A stretch of 64,000 nt of DNA, taken from Macquaria australasica. Taxonomy: Eukaryota > Chordata > Actinopteri > Centrarchiformes > Percichthyidae. The position numbers and the translations under genes are program-made. The DNA is taken from assembly GCA_005408345.1 (NCBI GenBank), contig SEMN01000063.1:1364001-1428000 (forward strand), in the 5' to 3' direction. This document shows, in pieces, positions 36,841-64,000 of this stretch; the stretch's first letter is position 1; each line of letters opens with the position of its first letter. The notes beneath the pieces are model-generated. The model did no database searches. It was not told where the DNA came from and saw nothing but the letters and a program-made list of their open reading frames with translations.

Positions 36841-37218
36841 AATCAAAAGGAGGCTGGCAGAGACCAGAAGATAGCTCTCTGAATATAGCTGTTAACTGCC
36901 TAATGAAGTTATTGATATGGACTGATGCAAATAAGACTGGGGTTGAAAATATTTGCAAATAATTCAAACTGTGAGCCATAATCTTTCAGGTTTAACTGCA
37001 TCAACATAATACAGATGGAACCAGGTTATTGCCAGTCATAATAAGGTGTATAAAATTGAATTTGAAATATGATCCTGTGAATATGTAGCAATCTGTAGCA
37101 ATGAAGTGATAAAAATGCAATACCAAACTTACCTTGTACTCAGTACAAAAACCTTTAAAGATCGTCAGTGGTGCTCAGCTGTGGTGCATTATGAAATGAT
37201 GGTTGTCAAAAGGTGTGA

Positions 37219-37224
37219 AATAAA
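37219..37224 (+). terminator. ky: Poly(A) signal of the KY-family gene
   Basis: AATAAA about 380 nt after the stop codon, followed within 50 nt by T-rich sequence (37,257-37,265). It gives a 3' UTR of roughly 0.4 kb. Inferred from sequence only. Confidence 0.55.
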
Positions 37225-37239
37225 AATATACTGTGAAAA

Positions 37240-37870
37240 CATTATCTAAATCTGACTTTTTTTTTCAAAAACAACATTGCAATTTTAGTTTCCACAACTA
37301 CAGTATTAATCATGTTATAGAGGCCTATCAGTGATCTTTAAACATTTGTTTTAGTTGGAACTTGGAACATTGTTAAAATGTGTCTGGTATCTTAAGGATT
37401 AAGGCACCTAAATTTAATCAAAATATCCAGACAGATAATTTGGATTATCATCTATACAACACATACCCACCACTGGGTATCTCCATACGACATACTAGCA
37501 TAGTATGTATGGACTACAGCCTAATTTTCATATTATGTTGTTTTTGCATTTAGAATTCAAGAAATCAATGCACTTGTACAGGAAGTGATAGAAGACAGCA
37601 AGGGAGGTCAAACAATCTGTGACCTTGGAACCCCGCTGTCACTTAAACTGAACAAAGAGAGAGAAAAATGTTTTTCTTCAGGAGTTTTCAGAGATCTTTC
37701 TGGAGCTGTCCCACCACCATCGAGAATTTAAAAATCGTTTAATAAAAAAAAAAAATTTTTTTTTTGCAGCTGTAAGAAGCTCAACCATTTCCTTTGTACA
37801 TCACATTATGTGACAATTCATTACTCAAACATCTGTCTAGAATGAACACAACATACTCATAACCTGCTTG
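37240..37870. other. Intergenic DNA after KY
   Basis: AT-rich. An A-run is immediately followed by a T-run at 37,744-37,765, a simple palindrome. No gene was seen. Confidence 0.4.
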
Positions 37871-37875
37871 GAAAA

Positions 37876-38239
37876 AGCTAAAAGTAATACAGTCTAATAG
37901 TCCTGCAATAAACCCTACCTTCATCAAGGTTATAATGTTTGGATTTGGAGGATGTAGTTTGTGGTGCTGTAACTGTATTCCAATTATACAGACAGGTGTT
38001 TCTGGTATTCAGCCTACACTCATCGACAGATATAAATGAGGTGGACAAAATAATAGAAACACCTGTCAATTTAATACAATACTACAATTTAACACCACCA
38101 CAAACTGAAGCCTCCAAAATGGCAATACAGTTGAATCAACACCTCTCTAAAACAATTTCAACAAAAACGGAACATTATAACCTTCATAAAGGTCAGATTT
38201 ATTACAAGACTGTTGTATTAGATTGTATTACTTTTAGCT
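37876..38239. mobile_element. Fold-back MITE-like element with about 65-bp terminal inverted repeats
   Basis: The first 15 bases (agctaaaagtaatac) are the exact reverse complement of the last 15 (38,225-38,239). Similarity continues through 'gtaataaa...ccttcat.aaggttataatgtt', with termini of about 65 bp at 37,876-37,940 and 38,171-38,239. Inverted similarity extends inward: 'tttggagga..tagtttgtggtg' near 37,945 pairs with the 38,087-38,120 segment, and 'gacaggtgtttct' near 37,992 pairs with 38,053-38,065. The whole element can fold into one hairpin, with a roughly 55-nt extra segment in the right arm. No transposase is present, and no clear target duplication was found. Confidence 0.75.
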
Positions 38240-38244
38240 AGGCG

Positions 38245-41200
38245 TACATAATGAACTGGCAACTGAGTGTATGTCATAGTTAACAACATGAATTCAGATG
38301 TCCCATGCAGCCGGAAACAGTCAAACCCAGGAGACAGTTTAACTTGGGGTCAAGGGTGGAGATGCCTTCCTTTCCATCCCACCAAAACATGCAACATATC
38401 ACCTTATTAGCTTCAGTTTAAAAGAAACCCCCCCCCCCCAACAATCCCACTTCGTAAAAGTGAACAAATCCAGCACTATACAGTGTACTATTGTTGCAGT
38501 GGCCTGGGCCCACTCAGCAGGCTTTGGCAGACGCCAGCGAGTGTGATGAGTGTTTACATGTGGCTGTCATAATAGCCCACAAATAGCCTCAGCTCACTGC
38601 CACAGTAAAAATACAACAATAGTGGGGTGTGGAGGAGAAAAAGGGCGGTTAATGGTGGAAGCGATATGATAAGAGTGTGTTTTAAGTGCGCTAAGTGTAT
38701 CTGGGCGGGGGGGTCTTGCCTTGAATCGCTGGGGAGAAACTGGCAGCGCAGTGGTGGCAGGAGAGCGGCGAGGAAACGCTGATGTCAGAGGTTAGCCATG
38801 TGGAGGACTGTATCTGCCTGGCAACAATACAAGGGCACACACACATAGTCTATCTTCCTTTCTTTTAAACACCCAGAAACACACACACACACAGCATGAG
38901 GAAACGTAGTGCTAAAACTGTGCTATGAGGGGCAGGATTCTTCACATTCTCTCAGCACTATTTCAGCTGCCATTTCTCTTTAATGAAGTGCGTTAATAGC
39001 TGAACCACAAAACACACACCAAGCTTTTTACACACACAGACAGTTGCTGTTTAGTCTACCTCTCCCAGTCCCAATACCAGAGAGCTCCCTGCCTCAGTTG
39101 GTGCTGATACAGGGTTTGGATGCACAGAGGGAATCCATGTTGTCTCACCAAGTGACAAATCCACTACTATGCTAAACTGGCTGTTGTGTGGCTGCTGACA
39201 TCTGAGAGCAAAACAGTTATCACACAATCAAGTACAGCATCAGAATGTAGTCCTTTTAAATGAATACATGTTGAACAAAGATTGATCAACCATATAAATA
39301 TTTAATGGAACACGTGGTGCAATAAAAACAACAATTAGATTATAAAAGCATCAGTCACAGGAAAAAAACAGAAGTTACAGTAGTTTTGTGCAAATGCAAT
39401 TCCGTTTTGCTCACATGCTGTGAACACCCTCAAAACAAAATGTGGACGTCAGTTTGGCACTTTTGAAGTTAGTTGGGTTTTTTTTGCTTCCCATTACAAT
39501 AGAGACAATATGTTATTTATATGAGTTATTTTTTTCCCTTTTACTTTAGACAGCCTGTAGATAGGGGAGCAGAAATGAGCCCTTTTCTTTTTTTCCCAGA
39601 TCTAATTCTGCCATCATGACATCCTTTTTTTTGTACACGGCTAGCTGGTATGTGGCTACAGACAGAAGATATCAACCACAATTTCACCCCCATCTTCTTC
39701 TATAACACTTTTGATAGGGCAAATATGTAATCTCAGGTATGGAAATAATAAGTACACCTGAGCAAATTCCTCTCGCTGTCTGTGAGGACTGTGGGGCGAA
39801 GAGCCTGTGATTCCCTTTTAACCTCAATAGAACAGAACGGCCCAAACAATTAGTATCAACAGTCCCCTGAGGCCTGAGAAACATTTGGACAGCTAAAAAT
39901 CAATTTCCAAGCCGTCTTTCTCCAATAAGCACAAAAATACCATAAAAATATCCACTTCTTCAAGAAGTGCATACATTCCACACTGTTGGCCCTTTCGAAG
40001 ATTGGAGCCAATCTTCAAAACTAGAAAAGAACAAAAAACTCTCACACTGCGTTATCACATTGCAGTACAAGAATGTCACATTTCCCCACTTTATATAAAA
40101 CCAATTAACACCAAACTTTGTTTTTGTCCTATAACTTCAGCTACAAAATGGCTAGCCTCCACATACGGGATGAAGACGTCAGGGTGCTCAGTCTGCCAGA
40201 GAGCTGCGTAGCAGTCACACTGAGAAGCTTGTGGAGGGCTCTTTGGGGCCCGATTGTGCAATAAGTAGGAGTCACCCAACTTTAGTCACAAACTCAATCC
40301 TCATTTTTTTTGTTTATACTCTGATACGAAACTTCAAGGTTTTGTATCCCAACTAGGGCTGGGCATAAATAAATAAATAAAATCATCTCATTTCCCTATT
40401 TTTCAGATATTGTTATGGATTTTAAAGGAACATGGACATAAATGCAGCTTTCCTTCTAATGTATGTATTTTCATTTAAGAAATCAACTGAATTTGATCTG
40501 TCACTCATGTAATAAACCAAAATTAGCCACCAAGAAATGCACCACTGTGAACGTAAATCAATTTTAAGTACCCAGCACATATTCCAACATCTTTTTGGTT
40601 AGTTTGCAAGAATACCTGAATCGTTCCGAGCCCTCCAGCGGCCTCCCCCTGTGTGACCTCGCCTACTTTACCCTCTGGCTTAGTAAAAACACATTGCTTT
40701 AATAAACAACTCCATGGATTCCTTTCACCAACACTGTTGAAGGATGGATCCTCGCCTGACAACACCTCCTCCCCATGACAGGGAGAGGGATGGAGCTCTG
40801 AGTGCAGCTTTAATCTCTGCTTTTCTTAGCCGTAGCCAAGGCACTGCTGGATCAGAGAAACCTGACATCTCACAACCGATCAGATTCTCTTCCGAGTTTT
40901 TTTTTCTAAAAAAAAATTGCATCTGCTTTTTGCTTTTTGTAGCTTGTGCGAGAGGAGACATTTTGCTTGCATCTAGAATGTTCAATTCACTGTCTTACAA
41001 AAATACTATTTGTCGTTTCGAGGTAATTCAAATTCTTAGCAGATATGTAAAATAAATGTGATTATTTTCTCTTGGTTGTACCAGTTTGGTGAAAGGCAAT
41101 TTTGTCAGAATATATGTGGTATCATATTCACATGACATCTCAACACATGCAAAATAGTGTAGACGTACTTAGTAGTAGTAGTCGTGTATATGTGTGTGTA

Positions 41201-43470
41201 TATGTGTTAGTGGTAATTTGATTTTAATATCACAAGCATCTTACATAACCCTCAACTCTTTAAGGACTACCTTTTGATCTTCTGGCCAATTATGGTTTCA
41301 GTTTCTCTGCTCTTTGACAAGTGTAGCAGGTTTCAGAGTGGTGGCACCTTCAGCCTTCCATACTCACAACTATTTCACTGTCAATCAAGGTAACTCTCTG
41401 CAGTATTACATAACTACCGAACGACAGCAACTGTTGCTCAAAACGTTCGGCTTTGAGAGTGCATTTCTGAAACGCTAAACAGAGGATCCAGCTTCAACAA
41501 GAGTTATCGTTTTGTCAACAAAGGATTTGTGTTACATATCATCCTGCTCCACTTAGTACTGTAAGTACTGTAATCTGTTTGCATTTTGTTCTACAGTTTC
41601 AATCATTTGTAAGCAGAGGTTTTTTCAAGTGGCATCTCATTTTGCAACAAATCCATCACTTGTTGTTAAGACCCTTTATGGTGTTGTGTGAACTACAAGC
41701 ACTCAAAGCCAGAATCCAGCAGACCACAGACTACAAGCTGTGAGAGACTGAGAATTTAGCAGCCCATTTGTTTGCTCGGCTTTGTCCTTAAAGAGCTATT
41801 TGAGGGTACTGTAAGTAGAACATATAAAAACACAAGGTACAATTGCACTTCTTTTATAGAGTAAAAGAGAAGGACTGTAAGAGAGGAGTTAATGGATTGA
41901 GTAACTGGGGGTGAGCACCTCCTCTTCATGTGAATCCCTCTTTTGCTGGCTGGAGCATGCCAGGGTAATACATGTTAGAGGCATACTTCATTGCTATGTT
42001 ATGTGCTATTCTATGCATTGTATTATTCTTCTAAAAGACAGTGGCACATCTAGCATAAGATGGTATGGCTTGTTCAGATCAAAGTGGACGGATGGGGCCA
42101 GCAGTGTCAGCTTGAGTTCATACTCATTATTATTTGAATCTGCACAGATACTTGCGGGTCACCTGGGGGAAAATAACCTGCCAACAATGTTAGCACTCTG
42201 TTTGTCTGCCAGCTGAAAATAAAAATGTTTATTCTTTAGATTTTACTGGCTGTTGACAGCGCTGACACGCAGACATGTAAAACATGGCATAGCCAGCGTT
42301 GTGAATGGCAACCCAAAATACACTGAGGTCACCACTGATCTAAAAATATCTGTTTGGATACGAATCTAACAACAGTGAATAAGTGTTCACCTCACTAGCA
42401 AGCATTTCCCCCCTCTGCTAAGGAATTAGATTATGGACTTAACTGCTCTTAGCAGAAACATCCTTCCTCTCTTATCTGCCATGGCAAAAATCTCAGAGTA
42501 CTCAATATGCAGTACAGGCGCTTTTTTTGGTACAGTGTACAAAGCTAATGCAATGTTTGTACCATTATAGTAGCAGCAGTTTGTGCACACTTATATGTGC
42601 ATTTAAATGTTCCTTTGTCAATATCAGTTCACTCAAGACAAACCTAGCGCCACTTGATCCAAAGATTGTTAATTAGTCTGCATGTTACACTGCTGACCCC
42701 ATAATGAATGAAAGCCATCAAATCTCCAGAGATTGTAGCAGGGTTCCCACACATTTTCAACATCTAGATTCCTCTTATTTACCATGCTTTTACTTTGAAG
42801 TGCTTGTTTGGTTAGATATCACAATTTAGAATTGAACTGGGTCTTAAATTTCCCAAATATGCAGCTGTACAAATGACAGCACAGGTTTTTCACAGAAATT
42901 ATTGACAGCTTATCAAACACATTTTCTTTCAAGTTATAGAATTTCAAAACCTGTGTAGGAACCCTGATTAGAGGAAGACATGCATAGAACATTAGTGTGA
43001 CACACGATCGCAGAGCAAACAGTAGAATAACTACTCATTTAAACAGGACATAAAGTCTGATTCTCTGCAACACCACACCACTGATACAAAGCCTTATACT
43101 TTTCACTAAAGGCTCTACTGATGTTTACCCACGCCTAATCAAACAGTAAACTGAATCAAGGTTTTCACAGATTATTTCATTTTCCCTTTGTCCTACCCAA
43201 AAGCAGTGACCCAAAAGATTAAAAACAAAACATGGGAATGTTCACACTTGCAACAAATGCAACAACAAATGTTTAACCAAAATGGTGAAATGAGTGACCC
43301 ACACCAGGCTGCAGCGAGGCTTAGCTTAACTTTCTGTGTCTATCTGGTTTCTCACTGTTAACTAGCAGCATTATAATAAACAGAATACAGTGCTTTAAGG
43401 AAAAGTAACCTCAGTGATTCAATGTGTTTCTTGACGGCCTTGTTTTATAACTACAACACTTTGCTGCAGG
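38245..43470. other. Tail-to-tail intergenic region between KY and dnaaf9
   Basis: No exon was recognised. It contains a C10 run near 38,430, a CA run near 38,880, a degraded 'ctagggctgggcataaat' repeat start at 40,352 and an A/T-run cluster near 40,900. The segment 38,500-38,780 is richer in GC and holds 'gatatgataaga' (GATA-like) motifs, so it may be regulatory. Otherwise it is featureless. Confidence 0.35.
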
Positions 43471-43483
43471 GAATGAAGTCTGC

Positions 43484-43489
43484 TTTATT
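43484..43489 (-). terminator. dnaaf9: Candidate poly(A) signal of dnaaf9
   Basis: TTTATT on the plus strand is AATAAA on the gene strand, about 0.9 kb beyond the stop codon at 44,387. It is the closest canonical hexamer I found. A further one is near 42,225, so the true 3' end is uncertain. Confidence 0.35.
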
Positions 43490-44386
43490 GCACTTTCATT
43501 AGATTCACTTTAGGAGTCTTAAAATAAAGCACAGGGATGGCGTTTAGCTATGTGATTAATGGCATCATTCATCAGTTGTCTGCAGCCAACAGGCTGTCCA
43601 ATGTTTACAGCTCTATGGCCAAGCGCTCCCTCTGCTGTAGCGTGGCATGCAGACAAGATAACAGGTGGGCCATGGATTGGGTGACAACAGAGGAGGAGCG
43701 ATTCTTGAGAAACCCCACCAGGGAGCCCACCAGAATCACACGGCTATCCATGCCTGTCCAGAAATAGAGGCATTAATTTGCCAACTGTGATAAACAGAAA
43801 CGCACAAGCCCTAGGAGTGTGCAGTTGGAAATTCCCTTCAATTGTGAAAGTCTCATAGCTTGCAGGCTTAGTGGCGTAATCACATTGGTTTAAAGATGGA
43901 GTCTCATGTTGCGTTATGTTTCAGATTTGTCTGCAGTTGTGAGCAACTCTCATCTCTTGACAAACGTGTCTTAATTTGAATTAACATTCAAATTGACCAC
44001 ATCAATTTGCCACTTTCTTTTGATAAATATGATACCTAACTCGCCAAAGTGCTAACTGTACAGTTAGCTGTGTTGCAGTAGGAAGTAAGGCAAACAGCCA
44101 TGCTATGACATAACTGGCTTTTGATGAGTGATGTTACTGTTTAAAAGCTCACCTGCTCGCAACCTTTTTATGCCATCAAATTAGGAAACAAAGTGACATA
44201 GTACATAGATAATGAATGGACTTCTAGCTGCAGCAGTTTCTGCAGATGCACGTGGTGTGAACACACATTGACCATTCTAGTGGAGTGCTGAGCACATAAC
44301 CCCTGTGCCCTCCCTATCCCTCCCACAGTGGTTCCCTTAGAGTTAAAAAAGACAGATGGAGGCAGTGGACATACAGACAGATTCTA

Positions 44387-61346
<16,960 letters not shown>

Positions 61347-61459
61347 TGTAATTGTTGTTACGGTTCGCACAATTTTCGTTTTAAACCGAACAACGTTATG
61401 TATTTTCAGGCCGAATAACTACATTTCATCCATCACCCTGGAGAACGTCTACACAAGAT

Positions 61460-62600
61460 AGCGTAGCAACGGGGCAAACCATTTGATGTTTAGGGGGGGG
61501 CGGCAGAATATCATTATGCTATTTTGGGGACATAGTGACAATATATACACTAATTATTATAGTTTTACAAGCATTACACATATATAGCACCACATTTTGT
61601 ATTGGGCGAATTAAACAATTAACAAAAGGGAATATATCCAAATTAGCGAGGCGGTTTCCCCCATTTTACGCTGTAGTACTGCCTTGTTTTGGGCCGTTTT
61701 GACAGCGCTAAGCAGCAGCGCGCAGCTGCACAGGGAGATGGTGCAATCCGTCAGTAATCTCAGTTGTTTTCTATGTGGGGGAACTCCATTATAAACTGCA
61801 GCTATGTCGTTACCAGTATTACAGTCATGATTACAATACATGCATGTGTTATTTAACAATGATACATTTTATGTTGTTTTTACACAAAAAGTTTTTATTT
61901 TCTTTGAGAAAATTCTTCCGAGAAAATTTAAACAGATTTTTCTTTTGGTCATCACTGTTAACGAGCATGTTCACGAGGACATTGGATCAAATTTTATTTA
62001 TTCCCATAATGGTTCAGTTTAAAACGTTCACCTCAAATATGTCTTTTGAAATGCTGGCATATTTAAAATATACTTACATTGTTGTGACAGAAATCTGTTC
62101 ATTATGGGGACTTACCTACTGTATTTGAGAATGCAAGGCTGGTCCCTTAGAGTAAGTCTCCAGGGAATGAAGCAAGTTAATGCAACGTCCTCCTAAGTGA
62201 CTAAAACAACTTAATGTGAATATGTGTGTGTATGACAAAGAGAAAAGAGAGTGTTCTACACTTTGGCATGGATACTTACAACAGAATCTTGGTTTAAAGT
62301 GCACAAAGATATTAGTAAGACACTGCTTCTTATTTGTGAGTTGTGAGAGAAGGAACAGAGTTCTCTGCATGATGTGAAACATGAGAAAGCTGCATTGGAC
62401 TAGTAGCTTGTTCATTCCAGATAGTGCTGTGGAATGCACTTACTTGACAACAAAACTGTGGGTCACTTGTGAAGTGTTGTAATCAGGAAGCATCTTACTT
62501 TTTTGCCCTCATAATGCCTTTTTCAGAGCCAGAGAATCCAGTTTCAGGTTTTATCTTGAGCTGACGAGGATCTTAAAGCAGACCTGTGAGAGCACCTGCA
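61460..62600. other. Head-to-head intergenic region
   Basis: Separates the diverging starts of dnaaf9 and the GIMAP-like gene (1.26 kb ATG to ATG). AT-rich except near dnaaf9. 'cctttttcag' at about 62,517-62,526 could be an acceptor for a 5' UTR exon of the plus-strand gene. No clear TATA box for that gene was found. Confidence 0.4.
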
Positions 62601-62606
62601 AAAGAC

Positions 62607-63997
62607 ATGTCACACAGTGAGTAATTCTTTTCTAAAAGTTGTGTTTTCCTACATATTCAATACTATGAATTGCTAATTAATTTCATTTGCAGTACAAGGA
62701 TTTACTACTGTAACTTTTCAAGCCTTACAATGGTAGCCACTGTAAGGCTTGAAAAGTTACAGATGCAATTGGGTTGCAGTCAATTTATTACAAAAATTGT
62801 AACAGTTACTGTTAAAAACATAGTAATCATATTGTTACTTGGTTTGTAAAGTCAAAATGATTACACGTCACTGACAAATCATGTGTTGTTTGGCAGACAG
62901 CATGAGGCAGATGATGGTGGTCATATCCACAGTGGAGCAATGGCTCTCCCTGAAGTCTCTGTTGCAGGATAGCTCTGGGGATAAAAATCTCAAGTTAACC
63001 TTTAGTTCTCTGGGATCAAATCAAGTCTGTGACTTGACACTGGATGGTCGCCTGATCAGCTTGCATTATGCAGATCTGAAACAAGACATGACAGAAGAGG
63101 GCATCAGCCAGGCAATAGATGGCTGCTTTAAGTCTTGTACAGATGGAATCAGTGCATTTCTGCTGCTGATCCAAGGTGGACATTATACAAAGAGGGAAAG
63201 AAGAATGATAGAGATACTGCAGGCACACTTTGGAGTTGAAGCTTTGAAATACCTGGTAGTGCTCTCTCTGGAAGATGGAAAGGTTGCTGACACATTGGAC
63301 GACGTCTTCCTGGAGTTGATAAACACGTGCGACGGGAGATATTGCCGAATCACATCATCTGCAGCAGGTGACGAACTGTGCGCTCCACTCGAGATGGTCA
63401 ACTACATGCTGAATGAAAACAGTGCGACTGGCTACACGGAAAGCATGCTGACTGAAGCTAAGAAAAGGAGTACAGAAGATTCATCCATGAAGATGCTGAA
63501 ACAGAAGGTACAAGAGGCCCAGGAGAAAGAGCAGGCCTTCAAGCAACTGGTTCAACAACAGGAGGAGAGAAGAGCCAAAAAAATGGAGAAGCTGAAGGTG
63601 AAACACGCTGAGGAAAGAAAGAAGGAGGCAGCTGAAAAAAAGCAATATGAGACAAAAAGAAAGAGCCTGGAGGAGGCTGTGACCAGCCACAGAGCCATGT
63701 TGCAGCTCCAGATGAGTGCCACTGATGGTAAGACTCATTTTTCAGTTGCTTCTATTGTTTTAAATCAGCATTAGTACTGTTCTGTACATCTGTGTTACTG
63801 GAACAGGGCCATGTGATTTTCTAGGTCACCTTTTATTTCACACGGGACACTTTAGAAAAAGATTTTATTTAGAAAATTGTCCACTTTCAGAAAATTTCTC
63901 ACAACATGAAAGTACTGTACATTTTTCCTGAACTGAATTTTCAGACATTCTGATGCAGCAGCTTCTCCCACTAGGGGGGGATACAGTTACACATTGA
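62607..63997 (+). CDS. GIMAP/AIG1-like protein lacking GTP-binding motifs
   Basis: Coding exons 62607-62616, 62897-63727 and 63945-63997, with donors CACA|GTGAGT and GATG|GTAAGA and acceptors ggcag and ttttcag. Phases close to give 297 aa; the last exon is the least certain. Residues 9-195 follow the AIG1 fold order: MMVVIS (beta 1), SQAIDGCFKSCTDGISAFLLLIQGGHYTKRERRMIEILQAHFG, EALKYLVVLSLED, LINTCDGRYCRI and NENSATGYTESML, all recognisable GIMAP blocks. But the P-loop position (14-24) reads STVEQWLSLKS instead of GxxxxGKS. The DTPG (G3) position reads YADL (61-64), and the THGD-type G4 reads SLED. Residues about 200-277 are a Lys/Glu/Gln-rich coiled coil. GIMAPs are immune-cell and membrane-associated GTPases, expanded in fish; this one probably cannot bind GTP. 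No transmembrane tail is visible. Confidence 0.7.
62708..62762. repeat. Perfect 22-bp inverted repeat in GIMAP-like intron 1
   Basis: The arm at 62,708-62,729 (starting ctgtaacttttcaagcc) is the exact reverse complement of 62,741-62,762, with an 11-nt spacer between. The flanks do not pair. It could form a cruciform or an RNA stem-loop; it may be a short-inversion or snap-back mutation product. Confidence 0.9.
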
Positions 63998-64000
63998 TAT

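Noticed and set aside
37939..38241. 100-codon frame in the fold-back element
   Set aside because: The element is a non-autonomous inverted repeat; the frame shows no transposase motif.

Overview
The window is nuclear DNA from a vertebrate, most likely a percomorph teleost. The signs are AT-rich non-coding DNA, GT-AG split genes, many CA/GT microsatellites, fish-type interspersed repeats, a CpG-island promoter, and three genes that read as vertebrate or fish proteins. There are no operons, CRISPR arrays or prokaryotic features, and no tRNA, rRNA or snRNA gene was recognised by eye.

Layout. Bases 1-25,600 are gene-poor: microsatellites, at least six copies of one old interspersed repeat family, and SINE-like and hAT-like remnants. 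They also hold two weak gene hints: a TATA box plus signal-peptide exon near 11.75-11.90 kb (+), and an exon-like block at 12.26-12.42 kb (-). Bases 25,660-26,010 are a CpG island holding a probable first coding exon on the minus strand; the rest of that gene was not found. Bases 26,010-30,950 hold repeat remnants (a long promoter-like repeat and a non-LTR retrotransposon 3' end) and one exon-free GC-richer block that could be a conserved element.

Bases 30,979-37,230 hold a complete kyphoscoliosis-peptidase (KY) family gene on the plus strand: TATA box, non-coding exon 1, six coding exons (839 aa) and a poly(A) signal. Bases 37,240-44,386 are the tail-to-tail interval before the next gene, with a 364-bp fold-back element. 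Bases 44,387-61,346 hold a complete 37-exon minus-strand gene, modelled exon by exon with consistent phases (1,152 aa). I recognise it as dnaaf9 (C20orf194; the Shulin orthologue). Its promoter is rich in AACGTTA-type motifs. Head to head with it, at 62,607-63,997 (+), is a three-exon gene for a 297-aa GIMAP/AIG1-like protein. Its GTP-binding motifs are lost, and a coiled coil follows the G-like domain.

The three complete genes are not a pathway: a muscle cytoskeletal protease-like protein, a cilia dynein-assembly factor and an immune-type pseudo-GTPase. The most unusual observations are the GIMAP-like pseudo-GTPase, a (TG)n tract in place of the polypyrimidine tract at a KY splice acceptor, a stop-start uORF on KY, and unexplained signal-peptide exons at 11.8 kb and 25.8 kb. 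All gene models were built by hand-reading splice sites. No alignment, expression or database search was possible.
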